From VXLM01 sp965242665 (lineage in GTDB: Bacteria; Chloroflexota; Dehalococcoidia; Lucifugimonadales; VXLM01), in the NCBI GenBank assembly GCA_965242665.1, contig OZ251484.1, positions 2,480,001 to 2,544,000 on the forward strand: a DNA stretch of 64,000 nucleotides, read 5' to 3'. Position 1 is the stretch's first letter. Each line of letters opens with the position of its first letter. Below the pieces are notes generated by a model. That model ran no database searches, was not told the origin of the DNA, and worked only from the letters and a program-made list of their open reading frames with translations. This document shows, piece after piece, positions 25,420 to 33,312 of the stretch. A program made the position numbers and the translations under genes.

Positions 25420-26775
25420 CTACCTCGACAACTCATGGTCTTCGTAGAGTTTCTCCACTTTGAGCACCTCTCCATACACGCCTACCACGCGCACTTCGTC
25501 CCCTTCTTTGATGGAAACTCCCGGACCGGCCGAGGCCGACCATTCCTTGTTCGATACCCAAACCTGGCCCGACGGCTGCATGTCCGACAAGGCAACGCCC
25601 CATTGTCCTTCGAGAAACGCGTCCTCATCAGTTTGGAATCCGCTCGACGTCCCGCCTTCCGAACGGGCAACGCGCACGAACACTATCAACGCCGCGGTCG
25701 CCAACCCAGTCGTCATGACGATCATCACTGGGCTTATCATGAAGCTGGGACTCGGCAGATCCGATGGGCTGAAGAAGTTGCCGAAGAGCAGGAGAGACCC
25801 GACTATCAGACAGACGATTCCCCCCGTCCCAAATACTCCAAACCCAGGCGCTGTCGTCTCTCCGTAGAACAGCCCCATAGCCAAGGCGATCAGTCCGACG
25901 CCTATCCAGCTGCCGGGGAGGTTCAGGAAGCCAACGAGCGCCAAGGCCAACGCAATGGCCCCCGCTATCCCAGGCCCGAACATGCCAGGAACCGCAGCCT
26001 CCGCTACGAGGCAAAGCCCCCCAATGAGGAACAGTACCAATACGACGTTTGGCCTGGCGAGAATCCCCAGGGCGTACTCCATGAACGTGCGGTTCAGAAC
26101 TCGCACTTCTGCGCCCGCGGACGATACTACCGCCTCGCCTGCCGATGTCTCCGCCGTCCGGCCGTCTAGCCGATCGAGCATCGTCTCCATGTCTTCGGCG
26201 ATGAGGTCGATGATTCCGAGGTCGAGCGCTTCTTGCGCGGAGTAGGCCGCGGCCTTCGATACCGTGTCTTCCAGGGCATCGTGGTTGCGGCCGCGGGCCT
26301 GCGCGATGCTGCGGATGAACGCCTGAGTGTCTTCGCTTATCTTGCGTCCAGCCGCTCCCGTCAAGTCGCTTCCGTCCGACGCCACCGGGGATGCGGCGCC
26401 GATGGTGGAGCCAGGGGCCATGACCGCGAAGTTGGCCGCGGCCGCCACGAACGCCCCGGCCGATGCCGCCCTCGCGCCCGCCGGCGAAACGTACACAGCG
26501 ACCGGCGTCGAGGATTCCAGGATGCTGCGGACGATCTCGCGGGTCGATCCCAAAACCCCTCCGGGCGTGTCCAACCGGATGACTACCAGGGATGCCCCGT
26601 CCTCTTCCGCCTGATCGATTCCCCTCGCCAGATGGTCTGCTGTCAAAGGCTCGATGACCCCGTCCACATCGAGTACGAGGACGCCCGATCCATCCCCGTA
26701 GACGCCGCCGAAGGACTGCCACATCAGGACGCATCCGCCCGCTGCCGCAACGAATACCGCGATGGCGCGAAGCAT
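25420..26775 (-). CDS. nfeD: NfeD-family membrane serine protease (ClpP-class, long form)
   Basis: The 451-residue protein has an N-terminal signal/anchor (LRAIAVFVAAAGGCVLMW), a ClpP-class serine protease domain (~30-220; nucleophile Ser in A-R-A-A-S-A-G-A-F, with G-G-V-L-G-S-T oxyanion loop; Lys in the K-A-A-A-Y-S-A-Q-E-A segment), four or five membrane spans (~250-365) and a C-terminal NfeD OB-fold (~385-445, GQWGVALSDMQPSGQVWVSN). I place the start at 26775 with GAGGGGG upstream; the frame is open to 26811. It works with flotillin in membrane quality control. Confidence 0.9.
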   Translation of the reverse strand: MLRAIAVFVAAAGGCVLMWQSFGGVYGDGSGVLVLDVDGVIEPLTADHLARGIDQAEEDGASLVVIRLDTPGGVLGSTREIVRSILESSTPVAVYVSPAGARAASAGAFVAAAANFAVMAPGSTIGAASPVASDGSDLTGAAGRKISEDTQAFIRSIAQARGRNHDALEDTVSKAAAYSAQEALDLGIIDLIAEDMETMLDRLDGRTAETSAGEAVVSSAGAEVRVLNRTFMEYALGILARPNVVLVLFLIGGLCLVAEAAVPGMFGPGIAGAIALALALVGFLNLPGSWIGVGLIALAMGLFYGETTAPGFGVFGTGGIVCLIVGSLLLFGNFFSPSDLPSPSFMISPVMIVMTTGLATAALIVFVRVARSEGGTSSGFQTDEDAFLEGQWGVALSDMQPSGQVWVSNKEWSASAGPGVSIKEGDEVRVVGVYGEVLKVEKLYEDHELSR

Positions 26776-26892
26776 AGACCCCCTCTCACGATGAGAATCC
26801 ATTAGACCCATGACATGCGCATATGCTACTGGAGAAGGGAGGGGCTGTCAAACGCGGGACATCCACTGGGGTTTCGTCTACTCTTGCTTGGC

Positions 26893-27105
26893 GGATTGCC
26901 CCGCATCCCTGCGAAGGGGGCAGATTCCCGCCTTCGCGGGAATGACGTAGACAGGATTGCCCCGCATCCTTGCGAAGGGGGCAGATTCCCGCCTTCGCGG
27001 GAATGACGTAGACAGGATTGCCACGCGTCCCTGCGGAGGGGGCAGATTCCCGCCTTCGCGGGAATGACGTAGACAGGATTGCCACGCATCCCTGCGAAGG
27101 GGGCC
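26893..27105. repeat. 61-bp tandem repeat (3.5 units) containing the dispersed palindrome
   Basis: Units begin at 26893, 26954, 27015 and 27076. Each has a GGATTGCCCCGCATCC part, a GCGAAGGGGGCAG part and the full palindrome with GACGTAGACA. The last unit is cut off before the palindrome. It fills most of the 500-base gap between nfeD and the restriction gene. Confidence 0.9.
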
Positions 27106-27181
27106 TCTGCATGAACTTGGCGGGGATCTGGTGGTCTGCGGACGCCTCATACTTTGGGAGGGAATTCCGAGGGAAATCGCC

Positions 27182-27210
27182 TTGCGCTCATAGCGCAAAT
27201 GTGCTATACT
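27182..27210 (+). promoter_or_regulatory. Promoter with operator for the restriction-methylation gene
   Basis: TTGCGC (27182-27187)-17-TATACT (27205-27210), the latter with a TG one base before it. A perfect inverted repeat TTGCGCT-CAT-AGCGCAA (27182-27198) covers the -35 and half the spacer. It is a plausible site for autoregulation, as restriction systems are usually held low. Confidence 0.5.
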
Positions 27211-27229
27211 TCCTTTCAGGGTGCCGCAT

Positions 27230-27301
27230 ATGGGCAAGTACTCCCTTGATTTGCATGGCTTGATGCGCTACCGTATTCCCTTCCTGGACACCGCAATATG
27301 A
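27230..27301 (+). CDS. 23-codon leader peptide overlapping the restriction gene start
   Basis: An ATG at 27230 opens a 23-codon ORF (MGKYSLDLHGLMRYRIPFLD then T-A-I) whose TGA (27299-27301) overlaps the ATG of the next gene by four bases. Its first eight residues nearly copy the start of the downstream protein (MSKYSLDV), as do the DNA bases (GCAAGTA-C/T-TCCCTTGA). The downstream gene has no ribosome site of its own, whereas CAGGG lies before this ORF. It is likely a coupling leader that arose by duplication of the gene start. Confidence 0.5.
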   Translation: MGKYSLDLHGLMRYRIPFLDTAI

Positions 27302-30300
27302 GCAAGTATTCCCTTGACGTAGACCGACCGAAGTACGCGGAGGCCGCCGCCAACATCCTGCAGCGGCACCGCGATTTCGAGGCGGAAGCGAACATCACTA
27401 GCGCGATCCGGGACTTTCTGGTCGTCACTCGGCTGGCGCGCGCGTCGGAGATCGTGGAGGAGAACCCGCCGTCGTCCGAATCGCGGAGCGCGGTCGACTT
27501 GACTGCGCTCGATACTTTCATCGAGGTCAAGCGCAGGATCGGCACCGGGCGCGGCAACGATCCGGATCCGAACAACATCGCGCAGCTGGACGACTATCTC
27601 GCGCAGTCCGAGCGGAGCGGCAAGGGCGTCCGCATGGGCGTGCTCACCGACGGCAGGCATTGGGTGCTGCGGTGGCGCGGCGCGGGGGAAGTTCGCACAA
27701 CCTACCCATACGCATTCACCTTCGACAGCATCGACAAGTGGTTCCCTCTCTACGAGTGGCTGCGAGACAAGGCGCTCGTCTCCAACGTGGATGTCCGCCC
27801 AGACGAAACCACTATCGAGCAGCACTTCGGGCCGAACAGTCCGGCCTACCGACGGGACATCGACCGACTCCGCGACCTGTACGACCGGCACGCAGACGCC
27901 AAGACGCTCAAGCTCAAGCGCGGACTGTGGAGCGACCTCCTCCGCGCCGCGCTCGGAGAAGCAGCCGAGAGTGCGCCCGAGCAGGACGACCTCTTCATCC
28001 GCCATACGTACCTGGCCGCAGTCATCGGCATGGTCGTGCAAGCATATGTTCGCTTCGACATCCTGAAGCTTGCAGAGAGAGACCCAAAGGACTTGCTCAT
28101 TGGGGAGGCCTTTCGTCTCAGGACCGGGTTGCGCGGCATCGTCGAGTCGGACTTCTTCGCGTGGCCCGCCGAACTGGGAGGAGATGCGATCATTAGGGCG
28201 ATAGCGCGCCGTGTTGCAAAATTCGACTGGGACGCCGCGCCGAACGACGTCGCATCCATCCTCTACCAGTGCGTCATCCCGTCGGAAGAGCGGTACAGCC
28301 TTGGAGAGTATTACACGCCGGAGTGGCTGGCGCGCGCCATGGTGGACGAGTTCGTCGACGACCCGCTGAACCAGCGCGTGTTGGATCCGGCCTGCGGGAG
28401 CGGAACGTTCGTCGTTGAAGCGGTGCGCCGCTATATCGAATGTAGCAAGGCCGCAGGGCGGAAACCCGGTGAGATTTTCAGTGGGCTGCGCCATGCCGTT
28501 ACGGGCATCGATGTCCACCCAGTCGCAGTCCACCTCGCCCGCGCCTCCTGGGTGCTCGCCACCGTGCCCATCATAAGCGAAATTGGACCAGAGGAGGAGT
28601 TTGACGACGAACACGTCAGCCCGCCCATCTACCTGGGCGACTCCCTGCAGCTGCGCTACCACAACAACGACTTGTTTGCGGAACACGTCGTCTCCATCCA
28701 GGTAGAGAACGGCGAGGACGGGGAGCAGAATCTCGAGCTCAAGTTCCCGCGCTCGATCGTGGACGACTCTGACACCTTCGATGGGCTCATGATAGACACC
28801 GTGGGCAATATCCTCCGCGGCGACGGCGTTGCCTTCGCGCTTGCCGACAATCCGGTTGAAGAAGAACATGTCCCCATGATGCGTGAGACCCTCGAGACGC
28901 TGCATCGTCTCCACGACGAGGGTCGCAACCACATATGGGCGTACTACATCCGCAACATGGTGCGGCCGCTCTCCCTCTCGCACTCCAAGGTGGACGTCGT
29001 CATCGGCAACCCGCCGTGGTTGAACTACCGCAACACGTCGAGCGTGCTGCGCGATGCATTAGAGCGCCACAGCCGACATACCTACGGCATATGGGCAGGC
29101 GGCAGGTACGCGACTCATCAGGATGTCGCCGGTCTGTTCTTTACGCGCTGCGCCGATCTCTATCTGCGAGCGGGCGGCAAGATCGGCATGGTAATGCCGC
29201 ACAGCGCCCTGCAAGCGGGGCAGTATTCCAAGTGGCGCCGTGGAGAGTGGAAGAACGGCAACGGCAACGGACAATCCACTATCGTTAACTTTGACGTCAA
29301 GCCGGCCTGGGACTTGGAGAAGCTGGATCCCAATACGTTCTTCCCAATGCCTGCCTCGGTGGTCTTTGCGGAGCGGGTCGGATCCGAGGAAGAGGCGGCA
29401 GCGCTGGGCGGCAGCGTTGAGCGCTGGCTTGGCGAGACGGGCACGGACGACGTGCGGCGAGAGATGGCCGCCATAACCGACACATCCGCAGGAGCGACGT
29501 CGTTCTACACCAACTACGCGAGGACGGGCGCGAGCATCATCCCCCGCAGCCTGTTCTTCGTGGACGAACTCAAGGATAACTCCCCAACCTCGCTACCCAC
29601 CGACATCTATACGAAGCCGCGCAGGGGGACACAGGACAAAGCCCCATGGCGCGATCTGGATCTGGAGTCGGTCACTGAATCGACGGTCAGTAAGCAGCAT
29701 GTGCACGACGTCCATCTGGGCGAGACGGTCGCACCCTACGTTACGCTCGAACCGCTGAAGGCCGTCCTGCCCATGAACCGGAACGACCGCGGCATTCCAT
29801 TCGATCCAGAAGGCCCCGGGGGAATCGAAATCCTAAGACTGACGCCCCGAATGCGGATTCGATGGCGGGTCATGAGCCGCCTGTGGGAGGAGAACAAGTC
29901 GATGAACAGCAATTGGAGTCTGTCCGGGCGGCTTGACTATCACGGCGAACTGTCCGCGCAGCTGAAGTGGAAACAGGAGCCAGGGAATAGGCCGGTGCGT
30001 GTGGCATACGGTGGTTCTGGCACGCCAACCGCGTCATTGATCGAGGATGATAACGTAATCATCGACTACAAGCTGTTTTGGATCTCGTGCAGGGACGAGC
30101 AGGAAGCGAACTATCTCCTCGCCGTCATCAACAGCGACGTGCTTGCGGAAGCGGTAGCTCCGTTTATGACGAAGGGGCAGTTTGGCGCGCGGGACTTGCA
30201 AAAGCATTTGTGGAAGCTGCCGATTCCTGAGTTCGATCCGGGGGATGCGCTGCACGCTGCCGTTGCTGCGGCGGGGGAGGCTGCTGCTGTGGGCGCGTCC

Positions 30301-30444
30301 GCGCGGCTTGCGGAGGTGCGTTCCGAGCGTGGGGACGGCGTGAGCGTGACGGTTGCGCGCAGGGAGTTGCGTGCGTGGCTGCGTCAGTCGGCCGAAGGAG
30401 AGGCGGTGGAGGTGGCGGTCGCGGAGCTGCTGCGCTCCGGATAG
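27298..30444 (+). CDS. Type IIG-like restriction enzyme/adenine-N6 DNA methyltransferase
   Basis: The 1048-residue protein carries restriction and methylation parts. The N-terminal ~200 residues include D-L-T-A-L-D-T-F-I-E-V-K-R-R near 65-78, a PD-(D/E)XK-like nuclease strand pair. The methylase core has motif I V-L-D-P-A-C-G-S-G-T-F (~362-372), F-x-G-like H-A-V-T-G-I-D-V, and motif IV V-I-G-N-P-P-W (~568-574) of the N6-adenine class. The C-terminal ~350 residues would be target recognition, with the familiar L-W-K-L-P-I-P-E-F-D near 975-985. Layout and length match Eco57I-type fused enzymes. No separate partner gene is adjacent. Confidence 0.85.
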   Translation: MSKYSLDVDRPKYAEAAANILQRHRDFEAEANITSAIRDFLVVTRLARASEIVEENPPSSESRSAVDLTALDTFIEVKRRIGTGRGNDPDPNNIAQLDDYLAQSERSGKGVRMGVLTDGRHWVLRWRGAGEVRTTYPYAFTFDSIDKWFPLYEWLRDKALVSNVDVRPDETTIEQHFGPNSPAYRRDIDRLRDLYDRHADAKTLKLKRGLWSDLLRAALGEAAESAPEQDDLFIRHTYLAAVIGMVVQAYVRFDILKLAERDPKDLLIGEAFRLRTGLRGIVESDFFAWPAELGGDAIIRAIARRVAKFDWDAAPNDVASILYQCVIPSEERYSLGEYYTPEWLARAMVDEFVDDPLNQRVLDPACGSGTFVVEAVRRYIECSKAAGRKPGEIFSGLRHAVTGIDVHPVAVHLARASWVLATVPIISEIGPEEEFDDEHVSPPIYLGDSLQLRYHNNDLFAEHVVSIQVENGEDGEQNLELKFPRSIVDDSDTFDGLMIDTVGNILRGDGVAFALADNPVEEEHVPMMRETLETLHRLHDEGRNHIWAYYIRNMVRPLSLSHSKVDVVIGNPPWLNYRNTSSVLRDALERHSRHTYGIWAGGRYATHQDVAGLFFTRCADLYLRAGGKIGMVMPHSALQAGQYSKWRRGEWKNGNGNGQSTIVNFDVKPAWDLEKLDPNTFFPMPASVVFAERVGSEEEAAALGGSVERWLGETGTDDVRREMAAITDTSAGATSFYTNYARTGASIIPRSLFFVDELKDNSPTSLPTDIYTKPRRGTQDKAPWRDLDLESVTESTVSKQHVHDVHLGETVAPYVTLEPLKAVLPMNRNDRGIPFDPEGPGGIEILRLTPRMRIRWRVMSRLWEENKSMNSNWSLSGRLDYHGELSAQLKWKQEPGNRPVRVAYGGSGTPTASLIEDDNVIIDYKLFWISCRDEQEANYLLAVINSDVLAEAVAPFMTKGQFGARDLQKHLWKLPIPEFDPGDALHAAVAAAGEAAAVGASARLAEVRSERGDGVSVTVARRELRAWLRQSAEGEAVEVAVAELLRSG

Positions 30445-30499
30445 GGGAGGCGCTGTGCGCGTATTCCGCTTTGCGGTGGTGTGTACGGAGGTGCGTTCC

Positions 30500-30640
30500 G
30501 CGGTGGATTCCCGCCTACGCGGGAATGACGTGGGAGGGTGCGGGAATGACGTATACGGGGGAATGGCGTGGGTGTGTGCGGGGGTGAGGGTGCGGGGAAT
30601 GACGTGAGGGGGAGATTCCCGCCTGCGCGGGAGTGACGTA
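30500..30640. repeat. Intergenic palindromes
   Basis: One full palindrome (about 30507-30531), a GGGAATGACGT run and a slightly mutated palindrome (about 30613-30637) lie between the restriction gene and the convergent TIM-barrel gene. Confidence 0.75.
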
Positions 30641-30658
30641 GGCGCGCCGACGGGGGCC

Positions 30659-32293
30659 TTATCGCGGGACGATGGTGACGTCGATCTCGTCGATCAGGAC
30701 GTCGCCGGACGCCCCGTCTTCTGACTCGATGAGGCGCACGCGGAGGATGTTGTCTCCGTCGCGCATGGTCGATGGATCCAAGTCGAGCAGGATGGTGGAG
30801 TACGGAGGGAGGGGTCGGCCGATGTTGGTCGTGCGTCCATCGGCGTGGCGCATTCGTCTGATCGACGCATCTGGGACGGCGGCGCCGTTCATTTCGACGG
30901 CGATCCGATCGGCGGGGCGCAGTCCCTGCGCGCGGAGAGCCGCGAAAGCGTGCCGAACGCCGCTCCATTCCTCGCACAACCGCAGCCGGTACTCCTGCCA
31001 ATCCTCCAGGGTATCGCGTGACAAGACGATCTTGTCGTCCTTGATGGCGCCCGTCGACGCAGAGCCTGGAGCGCCGTGGTATGTGATACCGCCAAACATC
31101 GAACGGAATAGATAGGTGCGGCCGCGGGCCTTGAGGGCTGCGGGATCCTTGAGCTCTGCGAGGATCGTCAACGCGCCCGGGAAGCTGCCGATGAGGTTTC
31201 CGGTGTACTGTTCCGCAAAGTTGAAGCTCGACACTCCGTCGGCCCCGGATCCGTACATGTTGTTTGCGAGCGCACGGTAGTTGTGGTCGGACATGGGGTG
31301 GAGGTACACCCGCGACTGAAACGCTATGTGGTCTGCGGAGCCGCTTCCTGACGATCCGGGTTGGAGGGCCCATGGCACGGTGTCGCTCCGGGCGTCTGCG
31401 GCCGAGCAGTACGGAAGGATGCCGGGAAGCAATCTGCACTTCGTCCCCTCTGTCAAGCGCCAATACTCTTCCCATCGGGCGTTGTGGTTCGAGTACATCG
31501 TGTCGCTTGGGCTTATGTAGTCCAAGATGCCCTGTGTGATCCACGTCGGCGCGTCGAGGCCGCAGTCGAGGCATTCGTCGACGGTCTCCGGCACGCGGAC
31601 GCCTAGCAGGAGGGGGCGGCCCTTGTGCGCGGACTCCGCGTCCAGCATGTTCCTGATGCGCTGCATGAGCTCGGTCATCAGGCCTCTGCGCTCCCGGGAG
31701 ATCGAGCGGGGATAGGGGAAGTGGTTGTCGCTTCGGAACGTTATCTCGACCCCGTCCACGTCGAACCGTCTGACGATCTCCTCGACCGCGCCAAAATGGA
31801 AATCCCGCACCTCCCGAAACGAAAAATCCAACGTGTTGCCGGGCTTGCTCAAGGGAGAGGGCGGGAGATCCTTCAGGACGTACTGCGGATGGTCGAATAT
31901 CCATCGAGCGCCTTGGGACGGCGAGCCGTGGTCGTCGCCAAAGCGAAGCCCTGCAATGAATTTCATGCCGCGTTCGTGCGCCCGCTTGCAGAACACTTCG
32001 ATGGGGTTCATCCCTTGGTCGAGCATGGGGATCCAACGCTTGTGCTGCGGGCGGGCGTCGTACTCGTAGGTTTCCGACCTGAAGTGCAGCACCCATCCTT
32101 GTCCGAAGACCTCTTGAACGAACGCATCGGCCCCGCTGAGAGAGAGATGGTCGACGAGGGCGCGTATCTGGTCGGGGGACGCAGGATCGCTGACGAACGG
32201 TTCTCTTGCGTAGGTCGACAGGTCTGCGGAGAATAGCAGGCGGATGTCGCCGCGCGGGGCGAGGGGCCTGGGTCCGGGGGGATGATGTTCCAT
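30659..32293 (-). CDS. TIM-barrel glycoside-hydrolase-like protein, paralogue 1
   Basis: The 544-residue protein resembles bacterial glycoside-hydrolase-like (GHL10/family-10-like) proteins: an alpha/beta-barrel at ~1-400 with R-F-D-V-D-G-V-E-I-T-F-R, L-L-L-G-V-R-V-P-E-T-V-D-E-C and LDAPTWITQGILDYISPSD, then a beta-sandwich (~440-544, NILRVRLIESEDG). The ATG at 32293 is preceded by AAGGAG. No signal peptide is visible, so it should be cytoplasmic. It is a diverged paralogue of the gene at 33313. Substrate and activity are not known; Asp and Glu in the D-G-V-E motif are the best catalytic candidates. Confidence 0.65.
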   Translation of the reverse strand: MEHHPPGPRPLAPRGDIRLLFSADLSTYAREPFVSDPASPDQIRALVDHLSLSGADAFVQEVFGQGWVLHFRSETYEYDARPQHKRWIPMLDQGMNPIEVFCKRAHERGMKFIAGLRFGDDHGSPSQGARWIFDHPQYVLKDLPPSPLSKPGNTLDFSFREVRDFHFGAVEEIVRRFDVDGVEITFRSDNHFPYPRSISRERRGLMTELMQRIRNMLDAESAHKGRPLLLGVRVPETVDECLDCGLDAPTWITQGILDYISPSDTMYSNHNARWEEYWRLTEGTKCRLLPGILPYCSAADARSDTVPWALQPGSSGSGSADHIAFQSRVYLHPMSDHNYRALANNMYGSGADGVSSFNFAEQYTGNLIGSFPGALTILAELKDPAALKARGRTYLFRSMFGGITYHGAPGSASTGAIKDDKIVLSRDTLEDWQEYRLRLCEEWSGVRHAFAALRAQGLRPADRIAVEMNGAAVPDASIRRMRHADGRTTNIGRPLPPYSTILLDLDPSTMRDGDNILRVRLIESEDGASGDVLIDEIDVTIVPR

Positions 32294-32354
32294 CGAGTCT
32301 ACTCCTTCTTGCAACGGTTTCGTTGCCTCATCATGATTTTGATCTGATCCGCGG

Positions 32355-33224
32355 TCAATCGAGGACGAAGTCGCCGCTCTTGCCGCCGCTCTTGCGTACG
32401 AGGCGCAGCTCCGCAATCCGCATCCCGCGGTCTACCGCCTTGCACATGTCGTATATCGTCAACGCGGCGATGGCTGCGCCCGTCATCGCTTCCATCTCGA
32501 CGCCGGTCTTGGCGGTCGTCCGCGCGGTCGCAACGATCTCGACCGCGCTGCGCCCGCGGTCGGCCCTGCATTCGATCTGCACCTGGTCGAGCGGGAGAGG
32601 ATGGCACAGGGGTATCAGGGAGGACGTATTCTTGGCGGCCATGATTCCCGCGATTCGCGCAACGCCGAGGACGTCCCCCTTCTCGATGCCGTTGGCCTCT
32701 ATCAGAGACAGGGTTTCCGGGCGCATGAGCACGGCCGCCTTGGCGGTCGCAGTGCGCTCCGTCTCCTGCTTGGAGCCGACGTCCACCATCTGCGCCGCGC
32801 CCGATGCGTCTACGTGCGTGAGACCGGATGGGATGGGCTTGCCGCCCGCCTCGGCCTTGGCGACCTTGTCCGCTTCCTCGTTCAGGAGATCCCCCGCGTG
32901 CCCCTTGACCCATATCCACGACACGCGGCGTTTGGCGGCCTCGGAGTCCAGACGCGCCCATAGATCCACGTTGACATTGCGCTTCCAATTCTTCGTCATA
33001 GTATTGACGACGTATTGGCTGTCGCTGTGGACGCGCACATTGGATTCTGCGGGGACAGCCGCGAGCCCCTCGATAACCGCCAGCATCTCCATGCGGTTGC
33101 TGGTCGCTCTCGCTTCTCTCCCGCTCAAGATGCGCTTCGCCCCGTCTTGCACGACGATCGCGGCCCATCCGCCCGGCCCGCTCGGATTGTCGATGCAGGC
33201 TCCGTCCGTATAGATGTCGATCAT
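32355..33224 (-). CDS. RNase HI - MoaC fusion protein
   Basis: The 289-residue protein joins two whole enzymes. Residues 1-~130 are RNase HI, with D7 (YTDGA), E46 (NRMEM), D68 (HSDSQ) and D119, plus H109 in W-V-K-G-H; it removes RNA from RNA-DNA hybrids. Residues ~134-289 are MoaC, cyclic pyranopterin monophosphate synthase of molybdenum-cofactor synthesis, with L-T-H-V-D, I-P-L-C-H-P-L (C207-H208), G-V-E-M-E-A-M-T (E243, E245) and Y-D-M-C-K (D259, K262). All key residues are present in both halves, so both activities are likely. The start at 33224 has GGGGGAG upstream. No other moa gene is near. Confidence 0.9.
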   Translation of the reverse strand: MIDIYTDGACIDNPSGPGGWAAIVVQDGAKRILSGREARATSNRMEMLAVIEGLAAVPAESNVRVHSDSQYVVNTMTKNWKRNVNVDLWARLDSEAAKRRVSWIWVKGHAGDLLNEEADKVAKAEAGGKPIPSGLTHVDASGAAQMVDVGSKQETERTATAKAAVLMRPETLSLIEANGIEKGDVLGVARIAGIMAAKNTSSLIPLCHPLPLDQVQIECRADRGRSAVEIVATARTTAKTGVEMEAMTGAAIAALTIYDMCKAVDRGMRIAELRLVRKSGGKSGDFVLD

Positions 33225-33312
33225 TCCAAACTCCCCCGCGCGCCGCATTTGGATACCGCGCCCTTGTGTATTATGATACATGCAATCAGATAGTCAACCT
33301 TGGAGGGTGCAC

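Noticed and set aside
26893..27105. CRISPR-like 61-bp periodicity
   Set aside because: The whole 61-bp unit repeats with no unique spacer, so it is a tandem repeat.
30384..32096. 570-aa open frame opposite the first TIM-barrel gene's own frame
   Set aside because: It is Arg/Pro/His-rich without domain features and runs through intergenic palindromes; a frame shadow.
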